The notes under the pieces are model-generated. The model worked only from the letters and a program-made list of their open reading frames with translations. It was not told the origin of the DNA and made no database searches. Of a DNA stretch of 50,873 bases, positions 26,739-36,266 are shown piece by piece. Made by a program: the position numbers and the translations under genes. The stretch's first letter is position 1; each line of letters starts with the position of its first letter. This DNA is from an uncultured Clostridia bacterium. GTDB lineage: Bacteria > Bacillota > Clostridia > Oscillospirales > CAG-272. The stretch lies in contig CALXUV010000072.1 of assembly GCA_944391815.1 (NCBI GenBank), positions 1 through 50,873 of the forward strand, written 5' to 3'.

Positions 26739-29700
26739 TATAAAGAAAATACTGGTAATAGGTTCGGGACCTATCGTAATAGGTCAGGCGGCTGAGTTTG
26801 ACTACGCAGGAACGCAGGCGTGTCTTGCACTTAAAGAAGAGGGTTACGAGGTAATACTGTGCAATTCAAATCCGGCGACGATAATGACGGATAAATACGT
26901 AGCGGACAAAGTGTACATGGAGCCGCTGACGCTTGAATATATGGCGAAAATAGTAAGAAAAGAAAGACCGTGTGCAATTCTTCCGGGTATCGGCGGTCAG
27001 ACAGGCCTCAACCTTGCCATGCAGCTTGAAAAGAAAGGTGTACTGCGTGAATGCCGCACAAAACTGCTCGGCACTTGCAGCGAGAGTATAGAAAGAGCAG
27101 AGGACAGAGAGCTTTTCAAGGAGCTGTGTCTGAGTCTCGGTGAGCCGGTGTTGCCGAGTAAGGTTGCCGGAAGCATTGATGAAGGAGCGGCTGTTGCGGC
27201 TGAGATAGGTTACCCGGTAGTTCTCAGACCCGCTTTTACCCTCGGCGGAACGGGAGGAGGCTTTGCCGACGATGAAAAACAGCTGAGAGACATTATGAAA
27301 AACGCCCTTGTGCTTTCTCCGGTGCACCAGGTTCTGGTCGAAAAAAGCATAAAGGGTTATAAAGAGATAGAGTACGAGGTAATGAGAGACGCTACCGACA
27401 CAGCTATAACGGTATGCAATATGGAAAACCTCGATCCGGTCGGAATACACACAGGAGATTCAATCGTCGTCTGCCCGTCTCAGACGCTGACAAACAAAGA
27501 ATACCACATGCTTCGCAACAGCGCGCTTAAAATAATCCGTGCTCTGAAAATAGAAGGCGGATGCAACGTACAGTTTGCACTCGATCCTGAGTCGTTCCGT
27601 TACTATCTGATAGAAGTTAACCCGAGAGTTTCAAGGTCGTCGGCACTCGCATCCAAAGCGACAGGGTATCCTATTGCCCGTGTTTCGGCAAAAATAGCAG
27701 TCGGAATGACTCTGGAAGAGATAAGACTTGCCAATACATGTGCGGCGTTTGAACCGGCACCCGATTATGTCGTTACCAAAATGCCGAGATTTCCTTTCGA
27801 CAAATTCGTTGATGCCAGCCGCAAACTCGGTACCCAGATGAAAGCGACGGGTGAGGTGATGAGCGTCGGCAGAACCTTTGAGGAAAGTCTTCTCAAAGCT
27901 GTCCGTTCGCTTGAAATCGGAATCTGCCACATCCATTACTCAAAGTTTGATACGTTTGCCGAAAATGAGCTTGTAGAGTATATAAAAATCGGAACAGACG
28001 ACAGAATATACGCGATAGCAGAGCTACTGAGAAGAAATGTTCCGGTGAGCGTAATAACCGCAGCCACCGCAATTGATAAGTTCTTTATCGATAAAATTCA
28101 GAAAATAATCGATATGGAACGGTTGCTTTCAGCCTCAAAGGGCGACATTCAGATTCTTGCCGAGGCTAAAAAAACCGGATTTTCCGACAGAGAGATCGCC
28201 AGGCTGTGGGGAATGAAAGAAAATGATATTTTTTCGCTCAGAAAGAAGGAAAAAATATTCCCGGTTTACAAAATGATAGACACCTGTGCATCGGAATTTG
28301 AAAGCTACGTGCCGTATTTTTATTCTACGTATGAAGAGGAAAACGAGTCAAGGGTAACCTCGGAAAAGAAAATAATAGTTCTGGGTTCCGGACCTATAAG
28401 AATAGGACAGGGAGTGGAGTTCGACTATTCGGCTGTACATGCGATAAAAACGATCAAGGAATCGGGATATCAGGCAATTATAATAAACAACAACCCCGAA
28501 ACCGTATCAACCGATTACACGACATCCGATAAGCTTTACTTTGAACCGCTTTGCACCGAAGACGTAATGAACGTGATAATGCTTGAAAATCCGGACGGAG
28601 TAATAGCAACGCTGGGCGGACAGACTGCGATAAATCTCGCTGAGCCGCTGGCAAAACTCGGGGTACGGATAATCGGTACAGACTGTGAGGCAATCGATAA
28701 GGCGGAAAACAGAGATGCCTTTGAAAAGCTTCTGAAAGAGCTTGACATACCTCAGCCTTCAGGATGTGCGGTTACAGATATAGAATCCGGAATAAAAGCG
28801 GCTAAAGAAATAGGATACCCGGTGCTTGTCCGTCCGAGTTTTGTGCTCGGAGGAAGGGCAATGCAGATAGTTTCCAAAGAAAAGGATCTGCAGAATTACC
28901 TGAAAACTGCAGTGGAAATCGACAAGGATAAACCGGTACTGGTGGATAAATATATCTGCGGTAAAGAGGTTGAGGTTGATGCCGTCTGTGACGGAAAGGA
29001 CGTTTTTGTCCCGGGAATAATGGAGCTGGTTGAGAGAACGGGAATACATTCGGGAGATTCGATCAGCGTTTATCCGACGTACAGCATAAGCGAAAAGGTA
29101 AAAAAGACTATACTTGACTATGCGGTAAGACTTGGTCTCGGAATAGGAATAAAAGGACTTTTCAATATACAGTTCATCGTCGATAAAGACGAAAGCGTCT
29201 ATATAATTGAGGTCAATCCCCGTTCTTCAAGAACAGTGCCGTTTCTTTCCAAAGCGACGGGCTTTGAAATAGCCGACATAGCGACAAAAGTATGTCTCGG
29301 AGTGAGCCTGAAAGAGCAGGGAATTACCGAAGTTTATCCCAAGGAAAAGAAAAAGTGGTATGTAAAGGCTCCTGCGTTTTCATTTTCAAAGTTAAGCGGA
29401 ATGGATTCATATCTTTCTCCGGAAATGAAGTCGACAGGCGAGGCTATCGGTTACGACGGAAAGCTTCACAGAGCGATGTACAAAGCGCTTATAGCTTCCG
29501 GAATAAAACTTCAGAATTACGGAACTGTAATAGTCACCCTTGCCGATGAGGATAAGGAAGAAGCACTTCCGCTTGTCAGAAGATTCTACGATATGGGCTT
29601 TAATATTGAGGCGACGGTGGGAACGGCTGATTTCCTGAAAGCTCACGGACTGCGCACAAGACTCAGGAGAAAGTTAAGCGAGGGAAGCACTGAAATACTT

Positions 29701-29901
29701 GATTCGATAAGAGCCGGATACGTCAGCTATGTAATAAATACACGTGCGATACTGTCGGGCATACATTATGAGGACGGTGTGGCGATAAGAAGATGTGCAA
29801 GCGAAAACAACGTCACGATGTTCACGTCGCTTGATACCGTGAAGGTGCTACTCGACGTCCTTGAAGAAATAACTATCGGAGTTTCGGCAATAGACGAGTA
29901 A
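26722..29901 (+). CDS. carB: Carbamoyl-phosphate synthase large subunit
   Basis: ATP-dependent synthesis of carbamoyl phosphate from bicarbonate and ammonia delivered by CarA. The 1059 residues comprise two homologous ATP-grasp halves (each starting with a GSGPIxIGQ motif, near residues 14 and 552), an oligomerisation domain between them, and a C-terminal MGS-like allosteric domain from about 930. The two ATP-grasp sites carry [12 protein letters not shown] and [12 protein letters not shown], and both end in EVNPR-type metal-binding motifs. Start ATG 26722 lies inside carA, with GGAGGAA at 26709. Length is normal. Confidence 0.97.
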   Translation: MPKRTDIKKILVIGSGPIVIGQAAEFDYAGTQACLALKEEGYEVILCNSNPATIMTDKYVADKVYMEPLTLEYMAKIVRKERPCAILPGIGGQTGLNLAMQLEKKGVLRECRTKLLGTCSESIERAEDRELFKELCLSLGEPVLPSKVAGSIDEGAAVAAEIGYPVVLRPAFTLGGTGGGFADDEKQLRDIMKNALVLSPVHQVLVEKSIKGYKEIEYEVMRDATDTAITVCNMENLDPVGIHTGDSIVVCPSQTLTNKEYHMLRNSALKIIRALKIEGGCNVQFALDPESFRYYLIEVNPRVSRSSALASKATGYPIARVSAKIAVGMTLEEIRLANTCAAFEPAPDYVVTKMPRFPFDKFVDASRKLGTQMKATGEVMSVGRTFEESLLKAVRSLEIGICHIHYSKFDTFAENELVEYIKIGTDDRIYAIAELLRRNVPVSVITAATAIDKFFIDKIQKIIDMERLLSASKGDIQILAEAKKTGFSDREIARLWGMKENDIFSLRKKEKIFPVYKMIDTCASEFESYVPYFYSTYEEENESRVTSEKKIIVLGSGPIRIGQGVEFDYSAVHAIKTIKESGYQAIIINNNPETVSTDYTTSDKLYFEPLCTEDVMNVIMLENPDGVIATLGGQTAINLAEPLAKLGVRIIGTDCEAIDKAENRDAFEKLLKELDIPQPSGCAVTDIESGIKAAKEIGYPVLVRPSFVLGGRAMQIVSKEKDLQNYLKTAVEIDKDKPVLVDKYICGKEVEVDAVCDGKDVFVPGIMELVERTGIHSGDSISVYPTYSISEKVKKTILDYAVRLGLGIGIKGLFNIQFIVDKDESVYIIEVNPRSSRTVPFLSKATGFEIADIATKVCLGVSLKEQGITEVYPKEKKKWYVKAPAFSFSKLSGMDSYLSPEMKSTGEAIGYDGKLHRAMYKALIASGIKLQNYGTVIVTLADEDKEEALPLVRRFYDMGFNIEATVGTADFLKAHGLRTRLRRKLSEGSTEILDSIRAGYVSYVINTRAILSGIHYEDGVAIRRCASENNVTMFTSLDTVKVLLDVLEEITIGVSAIDE

Positions 29902-30152
29902 CCGTCCCGGAGTTCTTCGGTAATCCGAACCGGAACTTAAATAATCGGTTTTGCGGTAAAACAGATTATCTGTCCTGAAATATTTACGACCGTAAAAAAG
30001 CCGACACTTAAAAGGAAATATTCATTGCCGGAAAAGCTGTCGGCAAAAAGAAATAGCTTTTTGAAAGTTGATTCAGAAAAAAACTCTGCCTGAAACGGCA
30101 GGGAAGCTCAGTATAAATTTAAAGCCGCTACATGCGGAAGAGAGGAGATATT

Positions 30153-30941
30153 ATGCATCTTACTAAAATGCAGGGACTCGGTAACGATTATTTGTATATA
30201 TACGGACAAACTGAAAATCCGGAAGAACTGTCGATAAAGCTTTCCGACAGGCATTTCGGGATAGGTTCGGACGGAATAATCCTGATTTTGCCGTCGTCAA
30301 AGGCAGATTTTAAAATGAGGATATTCAATGCGGACGGCAGTGAAGCAAAAATGTGCGGAAACGGAATAAGGTGCGTGGGAAAATACGTATATGACAAAGG
30401 GTATACCGACAAAAAGCATCTGACAGTGGAAACGCTTTCAGGTATCCGGGTGCTTGACCTTGACGCAAGCGGCAAAAAAGTACGGGCTGTGACAGTTGAC
30501 ATGGGAATAGCAGAGGCAGGAGAGGAAAACAGCATAGTAATTGACGGAAGCGAAATAAAATATATTCCTGTGTCGGTAGGTAATCCGCACGCCGTCATCT
30601 TTACCGAAAACGCAGAGCAGGCTCCGCTGACGGTGACCGGACCGAAGATTGAAAAGAACGAGAGATTTCCGGGCGGGGTAAACGTAGAATTTGCCGAAGT
30701 AATAAACGAAAACCGGATAAGAATGAGAGTCTGGGAAAGAGGAAGCGGAGTAACCATGGCTTGCGGCACAGGAGCCTGTGCGACAGCGGCGGCGGCGGTA
30801 AAAAAAGGTTATTGCCGTGAAGATGAGGAAATAGAGGTTTTGCTTGACGGAGGAATACTGAAAATAAAGGTGCTTCCGGATAAAACGGTAATGATGACAG
30901 GACCTGCTGAGACAGTTTGCGAATGTGAGGTGGAAATATGA
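30153..30941 (+). CDS. dapF: Diaminopimelate epimerase
   Basis: Interconverts LL- and meso-diaminopimelate for lysine and peptidoglycan. The 263-residue protein starts MHLTKMQGLGNDY, the family N-terminus, and holds the two catalytic cysteines in MCGNGIRCVG and MACGTGACATA. ATG 30153 is preferred over the in-frame ATG 30132 because GAGAGGAG lies between them. It overlaps dapL by four bases (ATGA), so translation is coupled. The 250-base region before it contains two short hairpins (GCCGACA/TGTCGGC at 30000-30044 and CTGCC/GGCAG at 30086-30101) but no convincing promoter. Confidence 0.95.
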   Translation: MHLTKMQGLGNDYLYIYGQTENPEELSIKLSDRHFGIGSDGIILILPSSKADFKMRIFNADGSEAKMCGNGIRCVGKYVYDKGYTDKKHLTVETLSGIRVLDLDASGKKVRAVTVDMGIAEAGEENSIVIDGSEIKYIPVSVGNPHAVIFTENAEQAPLTVTGPKIEKNERFPGGVNVEFAEVINENRIRMRVWERGSGVTMACGTGACATAAAAVKKGYCREDEEIEVLLDGGILKIKVLPDKTVMMTGPAETVCECEVEI

Positions 30942-32134
30942 TCCCGAATGAGAATTATAAGAATCTGAAAGACAGTTATCTTTTTTACAATATTTCAAAG
31001 AAAGTAAATGCGTTCATAAAGGAAAACGAAGGACTGCACATTTACAGAATGGGAATAGGAGATGTTTCCCTGCCGCTCTGCGATGAGGTTGTAAAAGCTC
31101 TGCACAGGGCAGTGGACGACCAGGCAAACAAAAGTACATTCCATGGTTATATGCCTGAATGCGGAGCGGATTTTTTCAGAAAAGCGGTGGGCGACTATTA
31201 CCGTAAGAGAGGCACACAGATAGCGGATGACGAAGTGTTTGTATCAAGCGGAGCGAGCGACGAACTCGGTGATATTCTCGATATACTCGGACGGGATAAG
31301 ACGGTTCTTATAATGGAACCGGCATACCCTGCGTACGTTGACGCAAATATAATCTGGGGCAACCGTATAATAAGGCTGGACGCCGGAATGGAAAACGGTT
31401 TTCTGCCTATGCCAACCGATCTTGCGGAAAAGGACGGGGTTAAGCCCGACATCATTTATATATGCTCTCCGAATAACCCCACCGGCGCAGTTTACGACAG
31501 AGAAAAGCTCGGCAAGTGGGTGGAGTTTGCATTGGCAAATGATGCTGTTATACTTTTTGACGCCGCGTACGAGGCGTTTATAGAAGATGATAAGCTTCCG
31601 CACAGTATTTTTGAAATATCCGGCGCTGAAAAGTGTGCAATCGAGATTTGTTCGCTTTCCAAAACGGCGGGCTTTACCGGAACACGCTGCGGATATACTG
31701 TAATTCCCAAGGCACTTGAAAGAGCATCAATGAATCTTAATTCTATGTGGGTAAGAAACCGCACAACTAAAACCAACGGCGTATCGTATATTATACAGAG
31801 AGGGGCGGCTGCTGTCTTTACCGAAGAAGGACAGAGACAGATAAAAGAAAACATTAAGGTTTACAAAAACAATGCCCGTTATCTTATGAAAGCACTCGAC
31901 ACTCTCGGTATAAAGTATACAGGAGGCAAAAATGCACCGTATATCTGGCTTGAATGTCCGCAGAAAATGGGAAGCTGGGAGTTTTTCGATTATCTGCTCA
32001 GTAAAGCGCAGATAGTCGGAACTCCGGGTGCAGGTTTCGGAAAATGCGGAGAGGGTTATTTCAGATTTTCTACCTTCGGAAGTCCTGAGGATACAATGGA
32101 AAGTGCAAAAAGGCTTGTCAGTCTTTTAAGCTGA
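30938..32134 (+). CDS. dapL: LL-diaminopimelate aminotransferase
   Basis: PLP-dependent aminotransferase converting tetrahydrodipicolinate directly to LL-diaminopimelate with glutamate. This bypasses the acylated intermediates and feeds DapF. The 398-residue protein has the DapL N-terminus ENYKNLKDSYLF, MGIGDVSLPL, SSGASDELGDILD, ICSPNNPTGAVYD, and the PLP-lysine segment CSLSKTAGFTGTRCGY. Presence of DapL beside dapF is typical of many Clostridia, plants and chlamydiae. It starts at ATG 30938 within the last codons of dapF. The reverse reaction ties lysine synthesis to the glutamate pool made upstream. Confidence 0.95.
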   Translation: MIPNENYKNLKDSYLFYNISKKVNAFIKENEGLHIYRMGIGDVSLPLCDEVVKALHRAVDDQANKSTFHGYMPECGADFFRKAVGDYYRKRGTQIADDEVFVSSGASDELGDILDILGRDKTVLIMEPAYPAYVDANIIWGNRIIRLDAGMENGFLPMPTDLAEKDGVKPDIIYICSPNNPTGAVYDREKLGKWVEFALANDAVILFDAAYEAFIEDDKLPHSIFEISGAEKCAIEICSLSKTAGFTGTRCGYTVIPKALERASMNLNSMWVRNRTTKTNGVSYIIQRGAAAVFTEEGQRQIKENIKVYKNNARYLMKALDTLGIKYTGGKNAPYIWLECPQKMGSWEFFDYLLSKAQIVGTPGAGFGKCGEGYFRFSTFGSPEDTMESAKRLVSLLS

Positions 32135-32178
32135 CAGGGTTAACTTAGTAATAAAAGAGAAAGTTTTTCCGGCAGAGA

Positions 32179-32304
32179 GCTTAATCGGATTTCTGTAAAT
32201 AGGAAATAATTCGTACAGCGTAGTTAACCGAATTAATGCATAGGCGAGTATTTCCGAAAGCTTAGTTAATCGAATTTAAGCAAAACCGAGTATTTCCGAC
32301 AGAC
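32179..32304 (+). repeat. Diverged tandem repeat, about three 42-nt units
   Basis: Units at 32221-32262 and 32263-32304 share TAGTTAA(C/T)CGAATT and GAGTATTTCCGA(A/C)AG at identical spacing; a more degenerate unit lies at 32179-32220, preceded by TTTTTCCGGCAGAG. It fills the space between dapL and the decayed gene that follows. No protein or known RNA is evident. Confidence 0.6.
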
Positions 32305-32344
32305 AATGCCAATTTTGTTTCTGTAAAAAGAGCTTTTTAAGCCT

Positions 32345-32716
32345 ATGTACAAGTATTATATCGACATAGCAAAGAAAAACGGCAAGAAAATATTCATGCA
32401 CAGCGACGGATACATAATTGACATTATTCCCGATCTTATCGAACTCGGTCTTGATGCTCTCAACTGTCAGATACTCTGCATGGGTGCGGAAAATCCGGCA
32501 AAATTCAAGGGAAAAATAACGTTTTGGGGTGAGATTGACAGACAGCACCTCCTGCCTTACGGAAGCGAAACGGATATAGAAAATGCGGTAAAGAGCGTTT
32601 ACGAAAATCTCTGGCAGGACGGCGGATGTATTTCGCAGTGCGAATTCGGAATCGGAGCAAAGCCGGAAAACGTTATGGCAGTTTACAGAGCCCGGGAGAA
32701 TATCAGAAATCATTGA
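32345..32716 (+). pseudogene. C-terminal fragment of a uroporphyrinogen-decarboxylase-family protein
   Basis: The 123 residues match only the C-terminal third of URO-D-like proteins: KKIFMHSDGYIIDIIPDLIE, GLDALNCQI, KGKITFWGEIDRQHLLPYG and CEFGIGAKPENV. Full members have about 330-380 residues, so the TIM-barrel N-terminus and much of the active site are gone. The ATG at 32345 has no ribosome binding site; the upstream sequence is the 42-nt repeat instead of coding DNA. This looks like a deletion remnant. Relatives include corrinoid methyltransferases as well as haem enzymes, so the original role is unknown. Confidence 0.75.
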
Positions 32717-32758
32717 CCTGAAAAAAACATACCGATGATAATTTCTTATTTCATTGGT

Positions 32759-32801
32759 AAAAAATCACCCGTCATCATTCTTGGATGACGGGTGATTTTG
32801 A
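32759..32801. terminator. Strong bidirectional terminator
   Basis: AAAATCACCCGTCATC (32761-32776) pairs perfectly with GATGACGGGTGATTTT (32784-32799). A and T runs on the flanks allow use from both sides; it separates the plus-strand genes from convergent citrate synthase, whose stop is about 175 bases away. Bases 32802-32975 show nothing else. Confidence 0.85.
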
Positions 32802-32975
32802 GTTTAAGCGGGAAATTTTGCGAATTGCCGTAATTTGAATCAGTAATTTATTTTCTGAATTATTTGCTGTTTACGGAAAAAACATCAGCAGCTTATAAAA
32901 AATCCGTTCTGCCGAAAGTATAGTTTAGCCTCCCGGTTTTTTTAAAAGTAAAACAGCGGGAAAAGCTCGGTTATG

Positions 32976-34340
32976 TCATCTGTCGGCTATGCAGACGTAA
33001 GGAGTTATCTCGGCTACCGATGTATAGGCGGGACGAATGATTTTGTTGCCGTTGATCAGCTCTTCTATTCTGTGGGCACTCCATCCGGCGACTCTCGCTA
33101 TCGCAAACAACGGTGTAAAGAGTTCGTCTGGAAGTCCCAGCATTTCGTAAACCAGTCCGCTGAAAAAGTCTATATTGGGGCTGACTCCTTTGTAGATACG
33201 GCGCTTTTTGCCGATCAGCTCTGTTGCAATCTCGGCTACGTCCCTGTAAAGTGCGAATTCCTTCTTTTTGCCCTTTTCTTCGGAAAGGAGCTTTGTATAT
33301 TTTTTAAGAATGTTTGCACGCGGATCGGAAATCGAATACACGGCGTGTCCCATTCCGTATATGAGTCCGGAATTGTCAAACGCCTGCTTATCAAGGATTT
33401 TTTCGAGGTATGCGGAGATTTCTTCCCTGTCTTTCCAGTCGGAAACGTGTTTCTTTATATCGTCGAACATACGTTTTACCATAATGTTCGCCCCGCCGTG
33501 CTTGGGACCTTTGAGAGAGCAGAGGGATGCCGCCATTGCCGAATAAGTGTCGGTGCCCGAAGAGGTTACGACATGGTTGGTGAAGGTAGAGTTGTTTCCT
33601 CCGCCGTGTTCGGCATGCAAAACGAGCGCAAGATCGAGAATTTTTGCTTCCAGATGCGAATAAGACGAGTCAGGGCGCAGAAGTCTCAGAATATTTTCGG
33701 CGGTTGACAGCTTAGGATCGGGGTTGTGCATGATAAGACTTTTTCCGTGTCCGAAATGCATATAAGCCTGATAAGAGTAGACCGCAAGCAACGGAAAGTC
33801 TGAAATAAGGTTTATGCACTGGTTAAGCACGTTCTGAACCGAGGTGTCATTTGCGTTCGGATCGTATGAAGAAAGGGTAAGAATGCTTCTTGCCATACAG
33901 TTCATAATGTCGCGGCTCGGAGCTTTCATTATAACGTCTCTGGTGAAGTTTCTCGGCAGTCCGCGGTAAGCTGAGATAAGTTTTTCAAAATTCTTTAATT
34001 CCGATTTATTCGGAAGCGTCCCGAAAAGAAGAAGGTAAACCGTTTCCTCAAAACCGAATCTGTCATCATTTTCAAATCCCGCAACCAGATCCTCAATGTT
34101 TATTCCTCTGTAATAAAGCTCGCCCTCGCACGGTACATCTGCGCCGTTTTCTTTTTTTGACGATATAATTGTGGAAATCTCGGTAAGACCTGTTACCACT
34201 CCTTTTCCGTCAAGGTCACGCAGTCCTCTTTTTACATCGTATTTACCGTACAGAGCCGGATCTATTCTGTTGTTTTCAGTACAGATTTCCGAGAGATGTT
34301 GTATCTCATCCGAAAAATGGCTATGTTTTTGTCTGGTCAA
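32976..34340 (-). CDS. Citrate synthase
   Basis: Condenses acetyl-CoA and oxaloacetate to citrate, here presumably for 2-oxoglutarate and glutamate supply in an anaerobe. The 454-residue protein carries the active-site histidines in GPKHGGAN and YGMGHAVYSISDPRA, and the aspartate in SPNIDFFSGLVY; LHAEHGGGNNSTFTNHVV is the other family signature. The first ~40 residues form an N-terminal extension. The start is TTG at 34340 with GGGAGG eight bases upstream; no ATG is well placed. It is transcribed alone from the promoter at 34392-34420. 2-methylcitrate synthase has the same fold and cannot be excluded. Confidence 0.92.
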   Translation of the reverse strand: MTRQKHSHFSDEIQHLSEICTENNRIDPALYGKYDVKRGLRDLDGKGVVTGLTEISTIISSKKENGADVPCEGELYYRGINIEDLVAGFENDDRFGFEETVYLLLFGTLPNKSELKNFEKLISAYRGLPRNFTRDVIMKAPSRDIMNCMARSILTLSSYDPNANDTSVQNVLNQCINLISDFPLLAVYSYQAYMHFGHGKSLIMHNPDPKLSTAENILRLLRPDSSYSHLEAKILDLALVLHAEHGGGNNSTFTNHVVTSSGTDTYSAMAASLCSLKGPKHGGANIMVKRMFDDIKKHVSDWKDREEISAYLEKILDKQAFDNSGLIYGMGHAVYSISDPRANILKKYTKLLSEEKGKKKEFALYRDVAEIATELIGKKRRIYKGVSPNIDFFSGLVYEMLGLPDELFTPLFAIARVAGWSAHRIEELINGNKIIRPAYTSVAEITPYVCIADR

Positions 34341-34391
34341 TATATTATCCTCCCGAATGGAATATTTTACAAATAGTTAAGTACATAACTA

Positions 34392-34420
34392 ATTATAGCA
34401 CAAAAGCTTCAAATTGTCAA
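34392..34420 (-). promoter_or_regulatory. Consensus promoter of citrate synthase
   Basis: On the minus strand TTGACA (plus 34415-34420), 17-nt spacer and TATAAT (plus 34392-34397), about 52 bases before the TTG start. Confidence 0.85.
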
Positions 34421-34454
34421 GTTTTGCGGATTTTACCTTATAATGGCTCATATT

Positions 34455-34491
34455 CGGATATGTTGACAAATACCGTCGGATATGTTACAAT
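34455..34491 (+). promoter_or_regulatory. Promoter overlapped by a direct repeat, divergent from citrate synthase
   Basis: TTGACA (34463-34468), 17-nt spacer, TACAAT (34486-34491). CGGATATGTT occurs at 34455-34464 and 34477-34486, 22 bases apart, so one copy runs into the -35 and the other into the -10. This looks like two turns of a protein-binding site; it also sits upstream of the citrate synthase promoter. The promoter faces the DUF362 gene 465 bases away. Confidence 0.55.
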
Positions 34492-34493
34492 TG

Positions 34494-34537
34494 ACTGTAC
34501 GAAAATTGTCGTTGAAAAGAACCCGGTACAGTTTTTT
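34494..34537 (+). other. Hairpin with T run at the predicted transcript start; long leader follows
   Basis: ACTGTAC (34494-34500) pairs with GTACAGT (34526-34532), and TTTTTT follows. Transcripts from the promoter above would begin inside this element, so it could end a roughly 40-nt RNA. Bases 34538-34956 are AT-rich, without a convincing gene or known riboswitch. Confidence 0.35.
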
Positions 34538-34956
34538 AAACGGTAATCAGTGAAAAATATTCAGCCTGATATCAAGTGCAATTTGACCTCATATCTGTTC
34601 TTGGAAAGTCAGGATGTGACATATCAGAAAAATTCAAAACTTGGTTTTGATAAATTTACAATACACAGAAAAGGTCTGCAAATTTTTTTCATATAATTGT
34701 TAAATAAAGTCGATAGTAAGAGAAGGCAAATAATTAAAACTCAGCTGCTTTTTCTGACAGAATATATTATCGGGCCAAAGATACGATAAAGCGGAAAACA
34801 TATCCGGAGTTTTTATTTCAGATTATAATTTCTTGGCTGCAATATTCAGCGGTTACCGAAACAGTTTCCTTTAAAGAAGATAAAAGCCGGAAAGTTATTA
34901 AAAAAACGACAGGAAATGCCTGAAACGGCCGGAAACGGCATTATAGAGGAGAGGAA

Positions 34957-36159
34957 ATGGAAAACACATCAAAATATTATTCTGCAGGTGACGGCGTTTC
35001 GATTGTAAAACTGGAAGAATACGACTTTGAAAGTGCGACCGAAGCATTAAAAAATGCACTTTCTCCGCTTGGGGGACTTGATTTTGTAAAACCCGGAATG
35101 AAAGTGGTGATAAAAGCTAATCTTGTTTCCGCAATGAAACCGTCGGAGGGTGCTACAACACATCCGGTTCTGCTCTGCGCGCTTGTTTCTATGCTTAAAG
35201 AAAAAGGGGCTTCGGTAATAATCGGCGACAGTCCCGGTGGACTTTACAACAGTGCGTTTTTATCGAGAATTTACAATGTTACCGGCATGCATGAAACGGA
35301 AAAATACGGAGCGGAGCTCAACCGTGACTTTTCGCAGAAAAATGCCGTATTCCCGGAAGGAAAGGTGCTGAGAAATTTCTCATACACCAGATATCTTGAC
35401 GAAGCCGACGTGATAATAAATTTCTGCAAGTTAAAAAGTCACGGAATGATGGGTATGTCCTGCGGTGCAAAGAATATGTTCGGAGCGGTTCCCGGGGTTA
35501 CAAAGCCCGAATATCATTTCCGCTTCCCGAAATATGAAGATTTTGCAGATATGATCGTGGATCTTGACGAATATTTTCATCCTGTGCTGACCATAGCCGA
35601 TGCAGTTGTGGGAATGGAAGGCAACGGTCCGACGGCCGGAACTCCCAGAAAGATAGGATGTATTCTTGCCGGTAAGTCTCCGCATACTCTTGACTTCGTT
35701 GCGGCGGAGCTGCTTGGTTTTTCAAAAGAGGAGCTGCCTATCCTTATGGCGGCTCACAGACGCGGACTGATTCCGGACTCTGTCAGCGAAATTACGGTTT
35801 ACGGGTCGCTTGAAGAGGTAAAACTGACAGATTTTCAGAGGGTGGTGGAGCGTAGCTCGCTTGAGTTTTCAGGAAAGGGAAACAGTAAGCTGAGGGCATT
35901 TTCGTCTTCCTTGCTGAAAATTTTGCTCAGGACAAGACCCGAACCGAAAAAAGAGAAATGCGTCGGCTGCGGAATATGCGCCGGTATATGTCCCGCAAAA
36001 GCCATAAAAATAGTCAACAAGAAAATAAGAATTGACAGAAAAAAGTGTATCAGATGTTTCTGCTGTCAGGAATTCTGTCCGAAAAGTGCGATAGTCGTAC
36101 ACAGAACAGCCGTTGCAAGGCTTCTTGATTCCGGAAAAAGAGATAAAATAAAAAAATAA
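34957..36159 (+). CDS. DUF362 protein with C-terminal 2x[4Fe-4S] ferredoxin domain
   Basis: A 400-residue protein of the DUF362 iron-sulfur family. The N-terminal domain (about 1-300) has KVVIKANLVSAMKPSEGATT, IIGDSPGG, and the family core KLKSHGMMGMSCGAKNMFG. The C-terminus has CVGCGICAGICP and CIRCFCCQEFCP, each a [4Fe-4S] site. Members are widespread in anaerobes and poorly characterised, probably redox enzymes. It starts at ATG 34957 with GAGGAGAGGAA. A CCGGAAA/TTTCCGG hairpin follows the stop, and the Gld-type ABC genes begin 107 bases later, so the two could be co-transcribed. Confidence 0.85.
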   Translation: MENTSKYYSAGDGVSIVKLEEYDFESATEALKNALSPLGGLDFVKPGMKVVIKANLVSAMKPSEGATTHPVLLCALVSMLKEKGASVIIGDSPGGLYNSAFLSRIYNVTGMHETEKYGAELNRDFSQKNAVFPEGKVLRNFSYTRYLDEADVIINFCKLKSHGMMGMSCGAKNMFGAVPGVTKPEYHFRFPKYEDFADMIVDLDEYFHPVLTIADAVVGMEGNGPTAGTPRKIGCILAGKSPHTLDFVAAELLGFSKEELPILMAAHRRGLIPDSVSEITVYGSLEEVKLTDFQRVVERSSLEFSGKGNSKLRAFSSSLLKILLRTRPEPKKEKCVGCGICAGICPAKAIKIVNKKIRIDRKKCIRCFCCQEFCPKSAIVVHRTAVARLLDSGKRDKIKK

Positions 36160-36266
36160 AACCGGAAATGTTTTCCGGCATACAAATTTCATTCATAAGT
36201 AAATCCCGGAATATAAAAAAAGCGGCTTGAAAAAAGGAAGTACAAATCATAAGAAAGGAAAAGAAA

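Noticed and set aside
32179-32304. CRISPR array
   Set aside because: Units are contiguous and diverged, with no spacers of even length and no cas genes nearby.
32973-33707. 244-codon open frame on the plus strand
   Set aside because: Antisense to citrate synthase, which has its promoter and catalytic motifs on the other strand.
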